Assembly (NCBI GenBank): GCA_009761415.1
Contig: QUOL01000009.1
Location: forward strand, 372,001 to 436,000
Reading direction: 5' to 3'
Length of the DNA: 64,000 nt
Origin: Sarcomyxa edulis
Lineage: Eukaryota; Basidiomycota; Agaricomycetes; Agaricales; Mycenaceae
Made by a program: the position numbers and the translations under genes. Positions 1 to 12,187 of the stretch are shown here, one piece after another. A model generated the notes under the pieces. That model saw only the letters and a program-made list of their open reading frames with translations, searched no databases and had not been told where the DNA came from. Position 1 is the stretch's first letter, and each line of letters opens with the position of its first letter.

Positions 1-1773
1 ATAGGGCACAAGACTACTAGTCGGGCTAGTCTTGCGTTTCTTGACATTGAGACGAAGGTCCAAATCCTCCGACTCGCCCGACTTCAACGATCTCGGATTT
101 GTATTCGTTGACACTGGAGGTACGGTAGAAGAGGATAGAGGATTTGCAGACGCAGACCAGAATGATGACGCAGGAATGGACACGAGTTGACGTTGAAGCC
201 GTACGATTTCCATCTTCAAAGCAGATACCTGCTTGGAGTTCGAGTGCGAGTGCGAGTGCGAGGCTTTAGGCGGTCTCCCGAGCCGCGAGCTCTCCCCCGA
301 TTGTGATTGTACTGTGTCGTCTGCTTCTTCCACCCCTTCCTTCAAATCTCGTATCTCTGCTCTCAACTTCGCCCGTGAACTTCTAAGCTTCATACACTCA
401 GCTTCATACCCCGCCAGAGCACAACACCGCGTACTCAGAGCTTTGAGCTCGTCCTTGTACGGTTCGATCCCTTCTTCCGCCGTCTTCCAATCCCAATCGC
501 GTTTTTTGACTTGGCACCATTCCAATGTTTTCCGGACCTCACTCTTCAGATTATGGAGAGCTAATTTCGTTTCTAGCATATCGATGTGCATTGAAGTCGA
601 TGTAGGAGATCCAAAGGGAGGATCGCGTCGTTCGAGTCGGGCGGCGCGAAGTGCAGAGTCCTTGAGTCGGAGCTCTGTTTTTCCCCGCGATACCTCTGTC
701 TCCAGTTCTCGAATTTTTGCAGAAGACGTGGACGATGCAGTAGTTGTACGTTGTTCGGACACCACAAGAGCCTCCTCTAACCGAGTTCGCTCCGATTCCA
801 GGGCACGAACTTTAGATTCTGTAGACGCAAGTTTGGTTTTCGTTTCTGAATCTATTATTCGAAGATTCTGAGTTTCTACAGCGGACGCCTGGAGTTTGTG
901 TTTGGTAGCGGCTAGATCTTTTACAAGATGGTCTTGCTCCGCGAGAGCTGTGAGAAGCTCAGCATTGATGGAATCAACCTTGTTCTCCATTTTCAACGCC
1001 TTCGCTCGGAGCCTCGTAATGGTCGACGCAGATATGGACGACGCAGCCGATGCATCCTGTAGTTGGCTTTTCGTCACGCTCAGTTCCTGCGCGAACTTGT
1101 CTCGTTCAGCTCGAGCTGCGAGGAGACCACTGGCATTTACAGAAGTATTCGCCGCCAAGTTCTCTTCCAACTTATCCAAAGCTCCCTGAACGGCTTCAAG
1201 AGTGAAGTCCAAAGCAGCGGAATCATCCATTTCAGTAAGAGTAAGAATCCAAGCCCAACAAGGCCCGAACGCGAGGTTGTTCAAGTTATCGTCATAGAAT
1301 ATGTGTAGTTTCGCCAGATTCGACTTGATAGTAGAGAGATCCTGCTTCGCTTTCATAGTCTCCATGCGAGCTGTGTTAGCTTCTGCGGTGGAGTTCGAGA
1401 CTTGTACCAGTGTCATCGAGAGCTGCTTTCGTGTCTCTTCGAGATCGTTCGAGATATGCACATGAGCCTCTCGAAATCTAGAGAACTCGTGCGCCAACGT
1501 ATCGTGTTCTTTTTCCAATTTCGACCCACCTTCTTTGACCAGTATCAGCTCCAACTCCCGTTCGGTAAGAGCGGATTCGAGGCGCTGCTGAGTAGCAGCG
1601 AAGTTTGATCGTTCCGTCTCCAAAGTCGATTGGAACAGAGAGAAACGTCGCTCGATGTCCATACACTCTTGGTGAGCTCTCTCTGCGACTCTAGCTTTCT
1701 CTTCCTCCATCATTTTAGATAAAGTATTAGTCATTCCAGAGGTGGATGATTCGTCTACCTGGAGTGGAAGCAT
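1..1773 (-). CDS. Large coiled-coil protein, C-terminus beyond the window edge
   Basis: The minus strand is open without a stop from the ATG at 1773-1771 to base 1, giving 591 codons and no intron. The reading frame simply leaves the window, so the C-terminus is missing. Residues about 20-440 are rich in E, K, Q, L, R and S with few prolines and read as long heptad-like coiled coil. A Ser/Pro-rich stretch follows, with a short SHSHSHS run near residue 510. A basic cluster (VKKRKTSPTS) near the end could be a nuclear localisation signal. I do not recognise the family; a structural, kinetochore or cytoskeletal role would be guesswork. It is divergent from the polymerase epsilon subunit gene, with 346 bp between the start codons. 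The intact 1.77-kb frame is strong evidence that it is a real gene. Confidence 0.85.
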   Translation of the reverse strand, partial: MLPLQVDESSTSGMTNTLSKMMEEEKARVAERAHQECMDIERRFSLFQSTLETERSNFAATQQRLESALTERELELILVKEGGSKLEKEHDTLAHEFSRFREAHVHISNDLEETRKQLSMTLVQVSNSTAEANTARMETMKAKQDLSTIKSNLAKLHIFYDDNLNNLAFGPCWAWILTLTEMDDSAALDFTLEAVQGALDKLEENLAANTSVNASGLLAARAERDKFAQELSVTKSQLQDASAASSISASTITRLRAKALKMENKVDSINAELLTALAEQDHLVKDLAATKHKLQASAVETQNLRIIDSETKTKLASTESKVRALESERTRLEEALVVSEQRTTTASSTSSAKIRELETEVSRGKTELRLKDSALRAARLERRDPPFGSPTSTSMHIDMLETKLALHNLKSEVRKTLEWCQVKKRDWDWKTAEEGIEPYKDELKALSTRCCALAGYEAECMKLRSSRAKLRAEIRDLKEGVEEADDTVQSQSGESSRLGRPPKASHSHSHSNSKQVSALKMEIVRLQRQLVSIPASSFWSASANPLSSSTVPPVSTNTNPRSLKSGESEDLDLRLNVKKRKTSPTSSLVPY

Positions 1774-2119
1774 GATCAAGTATTTGGGCTGCTTAGAGCG
1801 CGTAAGCAGAGTCGTCAGATGACAAAAAACCACGACAATTGACACACTGGCGGCAAAGATTGGCCTGCGTGACTCCTGGGGAGGTAGTTTGCCAGTAACT
1901 ATGCTCAGGAATGCCTAGGAACGGACAAGAAAGCAGACGAGAGCAAGCTGAGTCCAAGGTCACGGTGTGAGATACTTAGTCGGGGAATGGCCCAGATCGG
2001 AGAACGGTCCGTACGCCGACCGCCAAAACGTCGACCGTGAACTTGTCCTCCTCGTCCTTCCAACAATCCACTGCGCCAAGTACACCACCAAGCTCATCAA
2101 CTCCTCTCAAGTTGAAGCC
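1774..2119. promoter_or_regulatory. Bidirectional promoter region, coiled-coil gene / DPB4
   Basis: This gap of 346 bp separates two divergent start codons, so both core promoters and 5' leaders must lie here. I see no clear TATA box on either strand. It is listed by position, not by a recognised motif. Confidence 0.5.
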
Positions 2120-3187
2120 ATGCCTCGCAAAGAAACACACACAGGCTCAATCTCTGCCCAAGCCCAACAAGATCTCGTCTCCGAGGGAATCGAAAACTAC
2201 GAACTTCCAAGGACCATCGTCCAAAAACTTGCCAAATCAGCAGTAAGTACGCTCTTTTTCCACCTTTTGGGACGCATTATAACGCAAAGAATGGAAAAGA
2301 TACCAGAGAACGCGAAACTACAGAAGGAAACAGTCTCGTCGCTGCAGAAAGGGTCGACGGTGTTTATCAACTACCTAGGTGTGTCCTCTGCTTTCCGACC
2401 CAACGACGCGTCTGTCTGGTATCATATCATCATTGCTGATCAACATGATTTATCGCAGCTGCAACGTGAGTGTCGCGTCTGAGTATACCTTTACCTTGGA
2501 ACGACATCTTTATCTTTACTATGTAGTGCACACGACGTAGCGCTCTCGAAACAACACAAAAGCATCTCTGCATCAGATGTTCTCAAAGCACTGGAGATGA
2601 TAGAATTTGGTGACCTCGTCGGGATGCTACAAGATGAATTACAAGGTGAGTGTGCCACAGATATGTATTCGCGCCCTGCTCATTGAATTGACAACATAAT
2701 ATTGATATGGATATGATTAGTCTACCGAGACCTCGCGAAAACCGATAAAAGCAAGAAAGGCAGCGCAAATATCAACGTCCTTCATAAAGGCAAATCGGCA
2801 TCCGCAACCGTTGTGGCTTCGTCCAAGACGAAAGGCAAAGGAAAGGAAAAGGCGGTTGTGGATAACATGCCACCGCCTCTCACGACCGTCCCACTTGGTG
2901 GTGCTGCTACCACTAGTTCTTCTGGCGCACTTCGTTCAATACCAACGGGTGTAATGGACGCTGACGCTGATGAGGAAATGGCGGATCCTGCTCACGAGGT
3001 AGGAGGAGAAGACGTGATGGACGAGGAGGAAGGCGAAGACGTGATGGACGAGGACGAGGATGAAGACGAGGAGGGAGAAGAGGATGTTGCACTTGAAGAC
3101 CCCATGGCTATGGAAGAGGAGGAGCTTAGGAGGGATGCTAAGGGCCTCGAAGAGCCTCCGTCTGCCCTCGACGCCCATGTTGACTGA
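2120..3187 (+). CDS. DPB4: DNA polymerase epsilon subunit D (Dpb4/POLE3-type histone-fold protein)
   Basis: Exons are 2120-2242, 2300-2378, 2459-2465, 2527-2645 and 2721-3187, giving 264 residues; phases agree at every junction. The histone fold spans about residues 25-115: YELPRTIVQKLAKSA, GSTVFINYL, then AATAHDVALSKQHKSISA and VLKALEMIEFGDLV. These match the Dpb4/POLE3/CHRAC17 family closely. Known members pair with Dpb3/POLE4 in the polymerase epsilon holoenzyme and in chromatin-remodelling complexes in the nucleus. The C-terminal half has a lysine-rich linker and then a long Asp/Glu tail (about residues 190-260), as in many family members. The third exon is only 7 nt long and completes the conserved Ala-Ala-Thr. 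The coding 3' end faces the terpene synthase gene. Confidence 0.9.
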
Positions 3188-3407
3188 ACCTCCGCGTCTT
3201 GGACCCTGTATATGTGTACTAGTTTCACTACAATCGCGTCGTCCTTGTACTTATAACAACGCGTCTTCCTTGTCATCTGTGTTTATCTCACGAATATCCA
3301 TATGCTAGATACATTTCGTAAAGATGTCGTACGCGTCTCCCTCTCCGCCTCGTAAAAGATACTCCTCAGAACAAACGAACGAAAGAAAAAACCTAGTCGA
3401 CTCCCGT

Positions 3408-4837
3408 TCACATCTCTGACGGCCTAGCATGATTATCCGGCAACAAAAACACCCACCCAAACTTCCTCACCTCCTCACCTTTCCCCTTCCCCTTCCCCGC
3501 CCCCGCATCTACATCAACGCCAAAATAGATCTCCGTCTCGTACACCCAATTGATGATACCCACAACACAATCTTTGAGTCCTTGGACGTAGAGCTGGGCG
3601 TCTTCGATGGCCGCGTCGTTCCATCTTGGCCGCGATGGAGGGGTAGGAGGGGGACGGGGTGGAGGAGGGGAGGGTGAGCGCCAGCGCCACTTATACGAAG
3701 ATGAAGAGGAGGGGTTTGACGGAAGCGGTGAGGGTGAGGTGGAAGGACTGGGCGGGGGAAACCAAAGAGCCATCAACGCGTTTTCAGCTACATTGAACGC
3801 CTCAAAAGTCTGTCTGACGAGGGACGCGGCGAAATTGACGGCGCCTTGTATCGAGAGTCCCTTTTGCGACCTGAGAATTGCTACGAGGTTGTGTTTGTCT
3901 CCTAGAGATTGTTGGAGGTTGAATGACACGATGTCCTGCATACCAATACCGATACAGATATCGTTCAATAATGGAAGTAGATGCAAATAGATAGTACTAG
4001 GGAGGGGGGCGCACCAAGGACCAAGCGATGATATCAGCAGCACACTGCTTCAACCTCCGTATAGCTTCTCCCTCGTCGCTATCTTCGTCAGGTACCGCAA
4101 GACCTTCCGCAAGCTCGATCAGATCAAACATCATCCTAACCCCACTGCTATCCCTGCGCAACTCGATATAAGCCTCAAGGTCAGGTACTGCACCCTTCGA
4201 ACAATTCCTGATGATCTGTTGTTGCGCGGCATGGAAAGCGTTGACTGAGCGTGCGAAGCGGGCGTCCCAGTCCTTATGGGTGTGGGTCAGAGAGACGAGA
4301 CGGGCGAGACGGGAGGTTATACTGGTTGGAGCATCAATACGTTACAATACAATGCAGAGTATGGGTATGGAAAACTTTGGAGGATTCGACGCACTGTCTT
4401 AATAGTTCGTTTCCCTCTAGGCACGCGACACCGCTGTTCAAGTTGTTATCGTGGGCAGAAGACACATTCCAGTCACTCCTGTTGGGTATGCAGTGAAGAA
4501 CGCGTAGATTGGAGAAGATCAAGAGACTCAGAAAATCAGTGATGAGGCGTAGCTGTGAGGCGTCGCAAGTGGGGAAACAGAGTGCGGCTAGTAGTCCTGA
4601 TTTCATGCCTCGTAGTCTAGTCCGTTCAGAGTCATCGAGAACTAGCTTCTTAGCGTCATCCGAGTCTAAATTCGAATTGACACCCTTGTTACTGGTACTG
4701 TTGAGGCCGAGGTTGAGGTTCAAAAGCCAAGATTCAGACTCGAGAGTAATTCGGTGACAGAAACGGTTGGTGCGCAGTTCCGTGAAGGTGTGGCTTAGAG
4801 AGTAGAGGTCTGGGAGTTGGTAGCTCGTCGAAGGCAT
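3408..4837 (-). CDS. Sesquiterpene-synthase-like protein with degenerate catalytic motifs
   Basis: Exons (minus) are 4837-4395, 4321-4015 and 3935-3408, giving 425 residues. Family marks are the N-terminal LPDLYSLSHTF...TNRFCHRITLESESWLL, the ELRRDSSGVRMMFDLIE segment (the usual RRDTSG region), DIVSFNLQQSLGDKHN (the NSE/DTE region) and NWVYETEIYFG near the C-terminus. Class I terpene synthases use an Asp-rich DDxxD motif, an NDxxSxxxE motif and an Arg-Tyr pair to hold diphosphate and Mg2+. Here no DDxxD is visible in the expected place (only an HDNNLN stretch), the NSE motif reads LDIVSFNLQ, and the usual ERYFG is EIYFG. A Pro/Ser-rich insert (about residues 310-360) precedes the last conserved block. 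It may be a non-catalytic or repurposed family member, or a gene in early decay. The start is the first ATG that gives the family N-terminus; the frame is open further upstream. Confidence 0.75.
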
Positions 4838-5617
4838 CAAGTTGAAGTTGAAGAAAAAGAAGGAAAGGGGAAAAAAGCAGTGGTTAGTCGTTGTTGAAGT
4901 CGTCGGAATGAGGGTCATGCACGCTGTGCACGACGGCGACGAAGACTGTTCAATCGTTCGATGTTTTAGTCTGAATCGGCCCGAGTGCATCGCCTCGCAC
5001 TATCACCGATAACTTTGCTTCCTCGTCTTCGTACTGTGGCATGATGTTTGAGTCACTTTCTCGAATTCGGGACGTGGACGTTGAACGTTGAACGTTGAAC
5101 TAGTCACGGTACCGAAGCTGCATGTCGTGCTGTGGCGCAACTTTGGAAAGAAAACGAGAAACGAAAAATAGTCGATTGCAACTCGGAGTAAGAGCAAAGT
5201 GTTGATAGAGTAACTGTAACTGTAACTGTAAATATGTATACAAAGGTGAATACCGGAATAAACACATAAAAACGGATGGGGTTGAGGGTGGTATCGCGAG
5301 GAGAAGATCGAAAAAAGGTAAGTAGTGAGTTTTGATCCAATTATTCCATTGCGGTTGCGGTGCGATGATCAGTGTAAGACGATGTAGAGCATTAGAGGTG
5401 TTGATGGGGGAATGAACGGGGCGGAGATGATGGACGGGGTAGGGGTTGGGGAATAGCACTGAGGTATAAAAAAATATGATGTCTAATGATTACGTGGTGA
5501 ATCGAAAACACGGGTGCGAAGAGATTGGGGGTTTAGAGATATCCAAAGAAAAGGACTCGAGAGCACGGACTGGAAGGGAGGCCAGAATGATGCAAGCACG
5601 GGAGGGAACACGCTTCA
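4838..5617. other. Intergenic, 780 bp
   Basis: This is the upstream region of the terpene-synthase-like gene and the downstream region of the membrane-protein gene. It holds only short direct repeats: GTTGAAC units near 5077-5100 and GTAACT units near 5213-5230. No coding frame is supported. Confidence 0.4.
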
Positions 5618-8600
5618 TCATGCAGGTCCCCACGTTCCTCCAGATCGTTCCACCATATGCGAAGCTCCACCCCAACTCGATAACGTCCGACCACTCGAGT
5701 CGGTCGTACCTTCAGCTATCGTGGGCGCTGTCACAAAGGACGGATCAGCAGTGCTGATGTCGGGATGACTACTAGCAGACCGACTGCCACCGGGTCGTAG
5801 TAATACGGGTATCGGTACGCCCGTTCGTTCTGTTATGGCTTCTTCAGGTACTGTATGTGGAGGTGACGCAGATACCGTTCGCTCTGACGGTGCAGAAACA
5901 GATATAATTGAATGTGATTCTCGAAGGTGGGATGGAGATCTTGCTCTTGAACGACCGGGGGGGATCATGATGGTAGGCGTGAGCATCTCTCCACCATGCT
6001 GGTCTTCTGGACGATGAAGAGTAGGTCGTAAGGGTAGACCGAATGTGTTATTTTCTCCGCTACTAGCGATAGCATCAGACCCACTACCTGATCTCGAATG
6101 TGTCCGACCATCTGAGGAATCTTCCTCCAGCCTTGCCATGGACGAATTCGCACGAGACCTAATCAATTCGATAGAAGAATGAGACGCAGCTCCAATATTT
6201 TGGATCAACGACTGTGCGCGAGCTCGCACAGAGTCAGATATAGATGCTGGACGGGACCTCGAAGACGAAGATGCGGAACCAGAATTCGAATTTGTCCGTG
6301 AATTTGACCCTGACCGAGAACCATGAGCCCTTCTGTGTAATGAATTACTGGCTCGATGACGAAGAGCACCGAAAGATGACTTTGGGCTCGGTGCAGCGGA
6401 ATGTGATAGCAGACCGAGGGTATCGTCTCTTTCTGCTGCCTCATGGGGTCCTTCTGGTTCAGGTTGTTCCATCATCTGCTCTTCCTCCTCTTCAGATACT
6501 CCCTCCTCACCACCAGTATCAGACTCGAATACAGCCGGTTCGAGAGGACCATATGGTTCACTCATACCCGTTGCTGCACGTGGTCTGCCACGGGGGAACA
6601 TAACAGGTGAAGCTGAAGAAACAGAGACATCAGAAGGAACTGTACCCGCACGAGCGCGTCCTCGTCCTTGTCCTGATTGAGGATGGCGAGGCGGCATAGG
6701 AATACCGCTACCACCTTGACCAAGACTCATAGGACTAGGCATATCAGACCCAAACGACCGTGGAGAATGTGAATCGGTGGATTCCCGATTTCCAGTAGAC
6801 TGTGTAGACCTGGAAACACGCGAGTTCCCTGATCGTGAGTTCGAGGACAACGTGGGCCCGGATTGGGGAGACATATGGGAAGCCGTGTTTGAGGATGCAC
6901 TGTTGCTGTGGCCACGGAGAGGTCGTCGGAATTGGAAGGGATACCGTGACGTTACAGGACGACCTAAGCTTGACATGGACCCAGATGCACGGCCAGACGA
7001 AGGTTCCTCGCTACCTTCGAGCATCTCATCATCGGCTTCTTCCTCTTCCTCTTCTCCTTCCTCCTCTTCCCCCTCCTCGGGAGTACCACTATCGTGTTCA
7101 TCACTTGGACCAGGCGAAGGAGGGAAAGGCACTCTATCTTTAGAAGAGACTTGGGCACCCCGTCCTGTGAACGGGTATGGCGAAGACGCCGACGGCCGAG
7201 CAGAATCATCTTCCCTCGAAGATCTCTTCACGACTTTCGGAATAATCGCAGACAATGGTGGAGTCCCACTCCTCGACCTCATCTTAGGACCTTCAAATAG
7301 ATCCTCCGAAAGAACACCACGCCTCGCAGCAGGGGGTACAGACGGCAACCCTACAGCTGCCATAACTTGTTCCATACCTTCGAATGGAGCTACCGACGGT
7401 GGTGAAGGTCCCAGATACTCACTTCCAGAAGCTTCCTTCTTCCCCAACCCACCAGCTCCCCATCCAGATGATGGCGGATGAATAGTCAAACAGAACTCGT
7501 ACGCCTCCTGTATCCGCAATTTAGAGCATTCTCTCCAATTCCAAGGTATATCATCAAGAGTCTCTGACCCAGCATCACTGTACATTGACATCCTTGTCTT
7601 TTCTGCTTCTTCTTCCCAGCGGTATCGGGGCCCACAGAGCCCAGCACAGCCTTGACCGCTAGTTATCCAAAGACCGATCCTTTAATACAGACGAGGTCAG
7701 TAAGATGATCCAAGAGGCGTTTGCGTACAATTCTCACCAGCTGAAGCACAACACCAGAGCGCGCCAGGCCGTCCAAGCAGCATTAGCGATGAGCACGCCA
7801 CGGGCGTAATTGGTGAGTGTCCCATCTGAAGAACGAAAGAAAGTTCCGTCGCGTTGACTAACACCAGCAGCTGCGAGAGCGACGACGCCAGGCACAGGGG
7901 AACTGAACGTAAGCAGCAGAGCAAGAGCGAGTCCAGCGCGAGGCAGAAGCAGTGCAACTGTGGGGAGATTTTGAGAGTAGAACCAGAAAGTTTCAGCGAG
8001 TCCATCGCGAATGCTACCCGTCTCCCCAAAGAAGGCCGTGTAGCGGAGGTGTTGGAAAAAGCAGAAGTTGGAGTAGGAGGACATGGAGACGAGATTGAAA
8101 CCGGAAGAGGAGAGGTAGAGCGGGATGATGAAAGGGCGTTCTAGCCAGCGCGACCAAGTGTGAGATAAATCTGTAGCTAGATGGTGAAAAGGAGAAAGGA
8201 CTCACTGACGCGCCATCGACGAACGAACGAAAACACAATCTCGTATACAACAAAAACTACAAATATCCAGACAGCCCAGCAGGCAATGTAGGCAGCAGCA
8301 CCCAACGCCCAATTCCGTCCAGAACCAGGCACCCCCGGCGCTTCGGGATTCGGAAACTTTGAAACTCTACCAGGCTTGGATATGAATAAAAGAAGCACCA
8401 CGAAATGAAGGGCAAAGGGGAAGGAGGCTTACTGGATCAATATAAATACAGCGTTGAAATCGAAGAACGTCTGGAGAGGGACGTGCGCAAAGACGAAAAG
8501 AGGTAAGAGATGGAAATAAAGACGGGATATCCAAGCTGGATTTCGCAGAATTTCGAGGTGTAGACCGTTCGAATGAAACTTGGGTTGCGGTATCCGAGAT

Positions 8601-9091
8601 TTGAGTGGGAAAGGACTGTCTGGAGAGAAGATGGTGGGAGACATGGGAGTACCCGTAGCACGCGACCATGCTCGAGCGTGCGCGTGCAGTGGGACGTTCA
8701 CTCGTGTTTGATCCGTTGGCTCCCTCCGATCCTCCTTATCTTTCCCGGCGTACGAGTCCTGTAAGCTGATAATACGAACAGAACGTGGTGTTGGTTTCCG
8801 GCCCCCCATGTAAGGTGGTTCGCTGGTACTTGGCCCAGCCTCTGGTGAACCGTGCATACCGACGGATGAGTGAAAAGTCGACGCTGGGGCTGGCGGAGGT
8901 GGTCTTTTGGGTAGCCAAGATGGATAGCCTTCCGAAGCCGATGCCTCTGATAGCCTATGTGGAGACGAGGCGGGCTCAGAAGCTGAGGCGTCGGGGTTGG
9001 CCTGTTGATCAACCGGAGACGGGTTGGATGATGTAGGCTCCGGAGATTCGTTGGACTGCGGTTGTCGTGACATTCGTGAAGGGAAGAACAT
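5618..9091 (-). CDS. Multipass membrane protein with long disordered C-terminal region, unknown function
   Basis: Exons (minus) are 9091-8433, 8366-8206, 8170-7738 and 7658-5618; phases join exactly to give 1097 residues. The N-terminal ~190 residues are Pro/Ser-rich. Hydrophobic segments follow: RLYFHLLPLFVFAHVPLQTF, AAYIACWAVWIFVVFVVYEI, the IIPLYLSSSGFNL region, LPTVALLLPRAGLALALLLT and VLIANAAWTAWRALVLCF. Between two of them lies a LSHTWSRWLERPF motif. After the membrane domain comes a Cys/Gly turn, RYRWEEEAEKTR, and about 650 residues rich in Ser, Pro, Gly and acid clusters, likely cytosolic and phosphorylated. I do not recognise the family; integral membrane localisation is inferred from hydropathy alone. 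The second intron is only 35 nt. ATG 9091 was chosen; an in-frame ATG at 9073 is also possible. Confidence 0.75.
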
Positions 9092-11028
9092 GAAAAGACA
9101 ATATAATCAGTTAAGATATCGTTGCAATTCGGGACGTAGAGATAAAGGCGTAGGGCAAGCGTAGGGTGTCGCGTTAATAGCGTTAATATCTGATACGATT
9201 GTATTTTTTTCTGGATTTTTTTCGGCGAAGGTGGGGGAGCAAGACTCGCTGCAAACTCGCTGGACCTGGCAGCAGCAAGAGACGAACGCGCAAGCCTCGT
9301 GTGTTCAGTCACGAACCGGCCTCGTGTTGCGGGGGATGGGGACGAGACAAGAAGGAGGAAGCAAAACTGGTTCCTGGATATTTCAACCACTCACCCTGTT
9401 TTGGACTGCCGGTTGCCGAGAGAACCAGAAAGAAACAGATTCAAATAAATTATTTTGAATTTTGGAAGGATGCAAAAAGAACGCTAGTCAGTTTGAGCTT
9501 CGTTTCGATTTTTAAGGAATGGAAGGCTTGCGATTCAGCTAGCCTGCGCTGTTATCGACGCAGAACTGGAGCGCTTCAGCCTGCAGTAACGACCGTGGTG
9601 GTAAAAGATAAAGGTGGAAAACAACATAATCATCGTTGCTATGCATTGCGCAAACCGTGAGAGTCAATCATCTTATTTTGTGGACGTTTTCTACATTTGT
9701 TCGATGTGCCGGCAGCCTATGTACTTGGAAGCTGAGGGCTGAGGGTTGAGGATGAGGAACATGGGTTACAGATCAGATGCAAGACAGTTTTGAGTGGTAC
9801 GTCGGGATTGTGTCATGACTTGCGAGTTGATGAAGAGCGTCCATGATACCAGCATGTGGAGATCGCGAAAGCTTTGGATCATTAAGCCTGACGAACGAAA
9901 CTACCGTGATGAAAGAAGCGAAAAGCTCAATATTGGAGGTAGTACGGTCGTGGCGTACACACCGCCGGATCTGGAAGGAGGTGTAAGGGTCATGAAGACG
10001 TTCGCAGGCACAAAGTGTCGTCGACATCTCGATCGAAATTATGAGCACAGCCCTTTTTCGCGTCGTTCGATGGTGTGTGGCATTTGCTGGCTTCTGAAAC
10101 GAATTCACGTTTCAGAGAACATGTCGAGCGACGATTGAGAGGATGAGATATTTTTGAGCGTTTCCTCGAGTACGCGGTCGAGAGCACGTGAGGTATTCTA
10201 GTGGATATCTATGAGTCCCTAGAGGTCAATATAATACCGTCAAATCTCAGTTCACAGTCGGACGACTGTCACTCACCAGCGAAACCTCTGAGAAATACTG
10301 ACTCCAAGCCCGATACCGATTCAAATTCATCGTGTCAGAAAGTATCTTGGGCGGCTGTCATGGCAGAGAGAACCTCTTCCTACTCAGATTCCATAGGATA
10401 TTATTGGCAAGTTCAGCAGTGGCAGACTGGCAGTAGGCGTCTGCGATCGAATTGAACATACCTTCCAGATTTTCTAGTCGACTGTATCAGAACATATGAC
10501 ACATCTGTCTTTGGACGCGTGAATATATTTCTTCAAGTCGTCAGCTTGACTGAGACTCGGGGTTCCATCCGCCTTGGTTGGGTTTTGCGGGCGATCGCCC
10601 TCGAAGAGATCGAAAAGTTAGTTTTTGGGTGCAAGGAGGTGCAGATGTTGTCGAGTCATGCTTGTCGTAAGTACTCGCAGATGTCCCTGAAACGCAAAAT
10701 GAAGGTCAATGTGTAAGTCGAAAGCGAGTGCCCGACAGCGACTCGGAGTCTATGGAAAAGGTAAGTTCAAGTTCAAGTTCACGACGCGTTACGCATCACC
10801 GCCAGTGTGACCTTCAAGTTGTCCTCGTTGTCAACGATCTGGCAATGTTCAGGGTATACCAAATGCTATACCCAGGATCACGTAGAACTTTCTACAAGCT
10901 TCTACAGTCGCCTACAGTCGCCTCGACGAGCCTACTGATCGATATATTTGCATCCGGTATGAGTCAACTCTATACCTAGTTTGACACTAGCATTCTAACA
11001 CCCCCATCCTAGAAAGAAAGTACCTGAC
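9092..11028. other. Intergenic, about 1.9 kb
   Basis: This lies between two divergently transcribed genes. Several overlapping short open frames exist (for example near 9200-9660 and 9800-10140), but none has family resemblance, consistent codon use or splice-linked partners. Part of it may be a 5' leader or an unrecognised first exon of the AlkB-like gene: an intron-like segment ends at the TAG just before 11013. Confidence 0.4.
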
Positions 11029-12187
11029 ATGTCAAGTACAATGAAAGAAATAAATCAAGACAATGCCGATAGGAGGTGAGTCAACGAGATGCCGTACTTC
11101 TGACGAGATCTCACAATTGTGTATGTTTACTGATCGCACACTAGAGAGCGAGTTCCAAAGGTACCTGTCCTGGGAGCTAGCGACGCTATCGGTGCTGGAG
11201 ACTCGTATCTTGCATTGGATGTTGTCCCGAAGAATGTAGCAGAGACGGTCTTCGAGAAGCTGAAAGAGGAGGTTCAGTGGCATACAATGCACCATCAGGG
11301 TGCGTTTCTTTTCTTTGGTTGATTCCTAGGCTCTCCAAGACATTAAATGATCACAGGTGGAGATGTGCCGAGGTTAGTCGCCGTTGAGGGAGAAGTTGCA
11401 GAAGACGGCAGGTATGAACAATCAGATGACTCATTCATCGACAAAGTATATTGACTTGAAGTCCAGTTTTCCAATATACCGCCATCCAGCGGACAAAACT
11501 CCACCTCTCCTTCCCTTCTCTCCAACAGTCTCCCTCATCCGCGAACATGTCGAGAAAAGTCTCAAGCACCCAGTGAACCACGTTCTGATCCAGTTTTATC
11601 GTACAGGAGCTGACCACATTTCGGAACATTCTGATAAAACCATTGACATTGTTCGAGGAAGTAACATCGTAAATGTCAGTATCGGCGCCCAGCGCACCAT
11701 GACTCTGAAGATGAAAAGAGCTACGACGAAAGAAGAACGAGAGAAGGAGAAAGCAACGTCGAATGCCCAGCCTCCTCCACGAATCTCTCAAAGGATCCAC
11801 CTCCCCCACAACTCGATGTTCGTCATGGGTCCAGAAACGAACAAGAAGTGGTTGCATGGAATACACCACGATAAACGACCGATCACGCAGAAATCGCCTG
11901 AGGAGCAGTATCAGTCAGGTGAGAGGATAAGTTTGACATTCAGGAACATCGGGACGTATATGAGTAAAGACGAGAGGAAGATATGGGGACAGGGTGCGAC
12001 GGGGAAGAAGAGGGAAGATGCGGGTGAGGTGATTAATGGTGGCCCGCAAGTTGGCGATCTGATCTGGGCGTTTGGGAGAGAGAACTGGGAGTGCGATTTT
12101 GATTGGGATCGGTGGTACGGGAAAGGCTTTGATGTGGTCAATTATACCTCGGACGTTGACGAGGAAATCATCACGGCGAGCGAGTAG
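11029..12187 (+). CDS. AlkB-type 2-oxoglutarate/Fe(II) dioxygenase (ALKBH2/3-like)
   Basis: Exons are 11029-11075, 11145-11299, 11357-11411 and 11467-12187, giving 325 residues. The jelly-roll core is clear: NHVLIQFYRTGADHISEHSD supplies the iron ligands His and Asp (HSD), FVMGPETNKKWLHGI supplies the second His, and ERISLTFRNIGT supplies the Arg that binds 2-oxoglutarate. Family members remove alkyl groups from DNA or RNA bases by oxidation, in the nucleus or cytosol. A Lys/Glu/Pro-rich insert (about residues 180-210) separates the two halves of the core. The C-terminal ~70 residues contain a WECDFDWDRWYGKGF stretch of unknown role. The start is uncertain: an upstream acceptor-like TAG at 11012 allows an earlier exon. 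Substrate cannot be read from the sequence. Confidence 0.85.

Noticed and set aside
233..871. 212-codon plus-strand frame
   Set aside because: It is the antisense shadow of the coiled-coil gene and starts with TTG.
9199..9660. 153-codon plus-strand frame
   Set aside because: Starts with a non-ATG codon, low-complexity content, no family resemblance and no splice partners.
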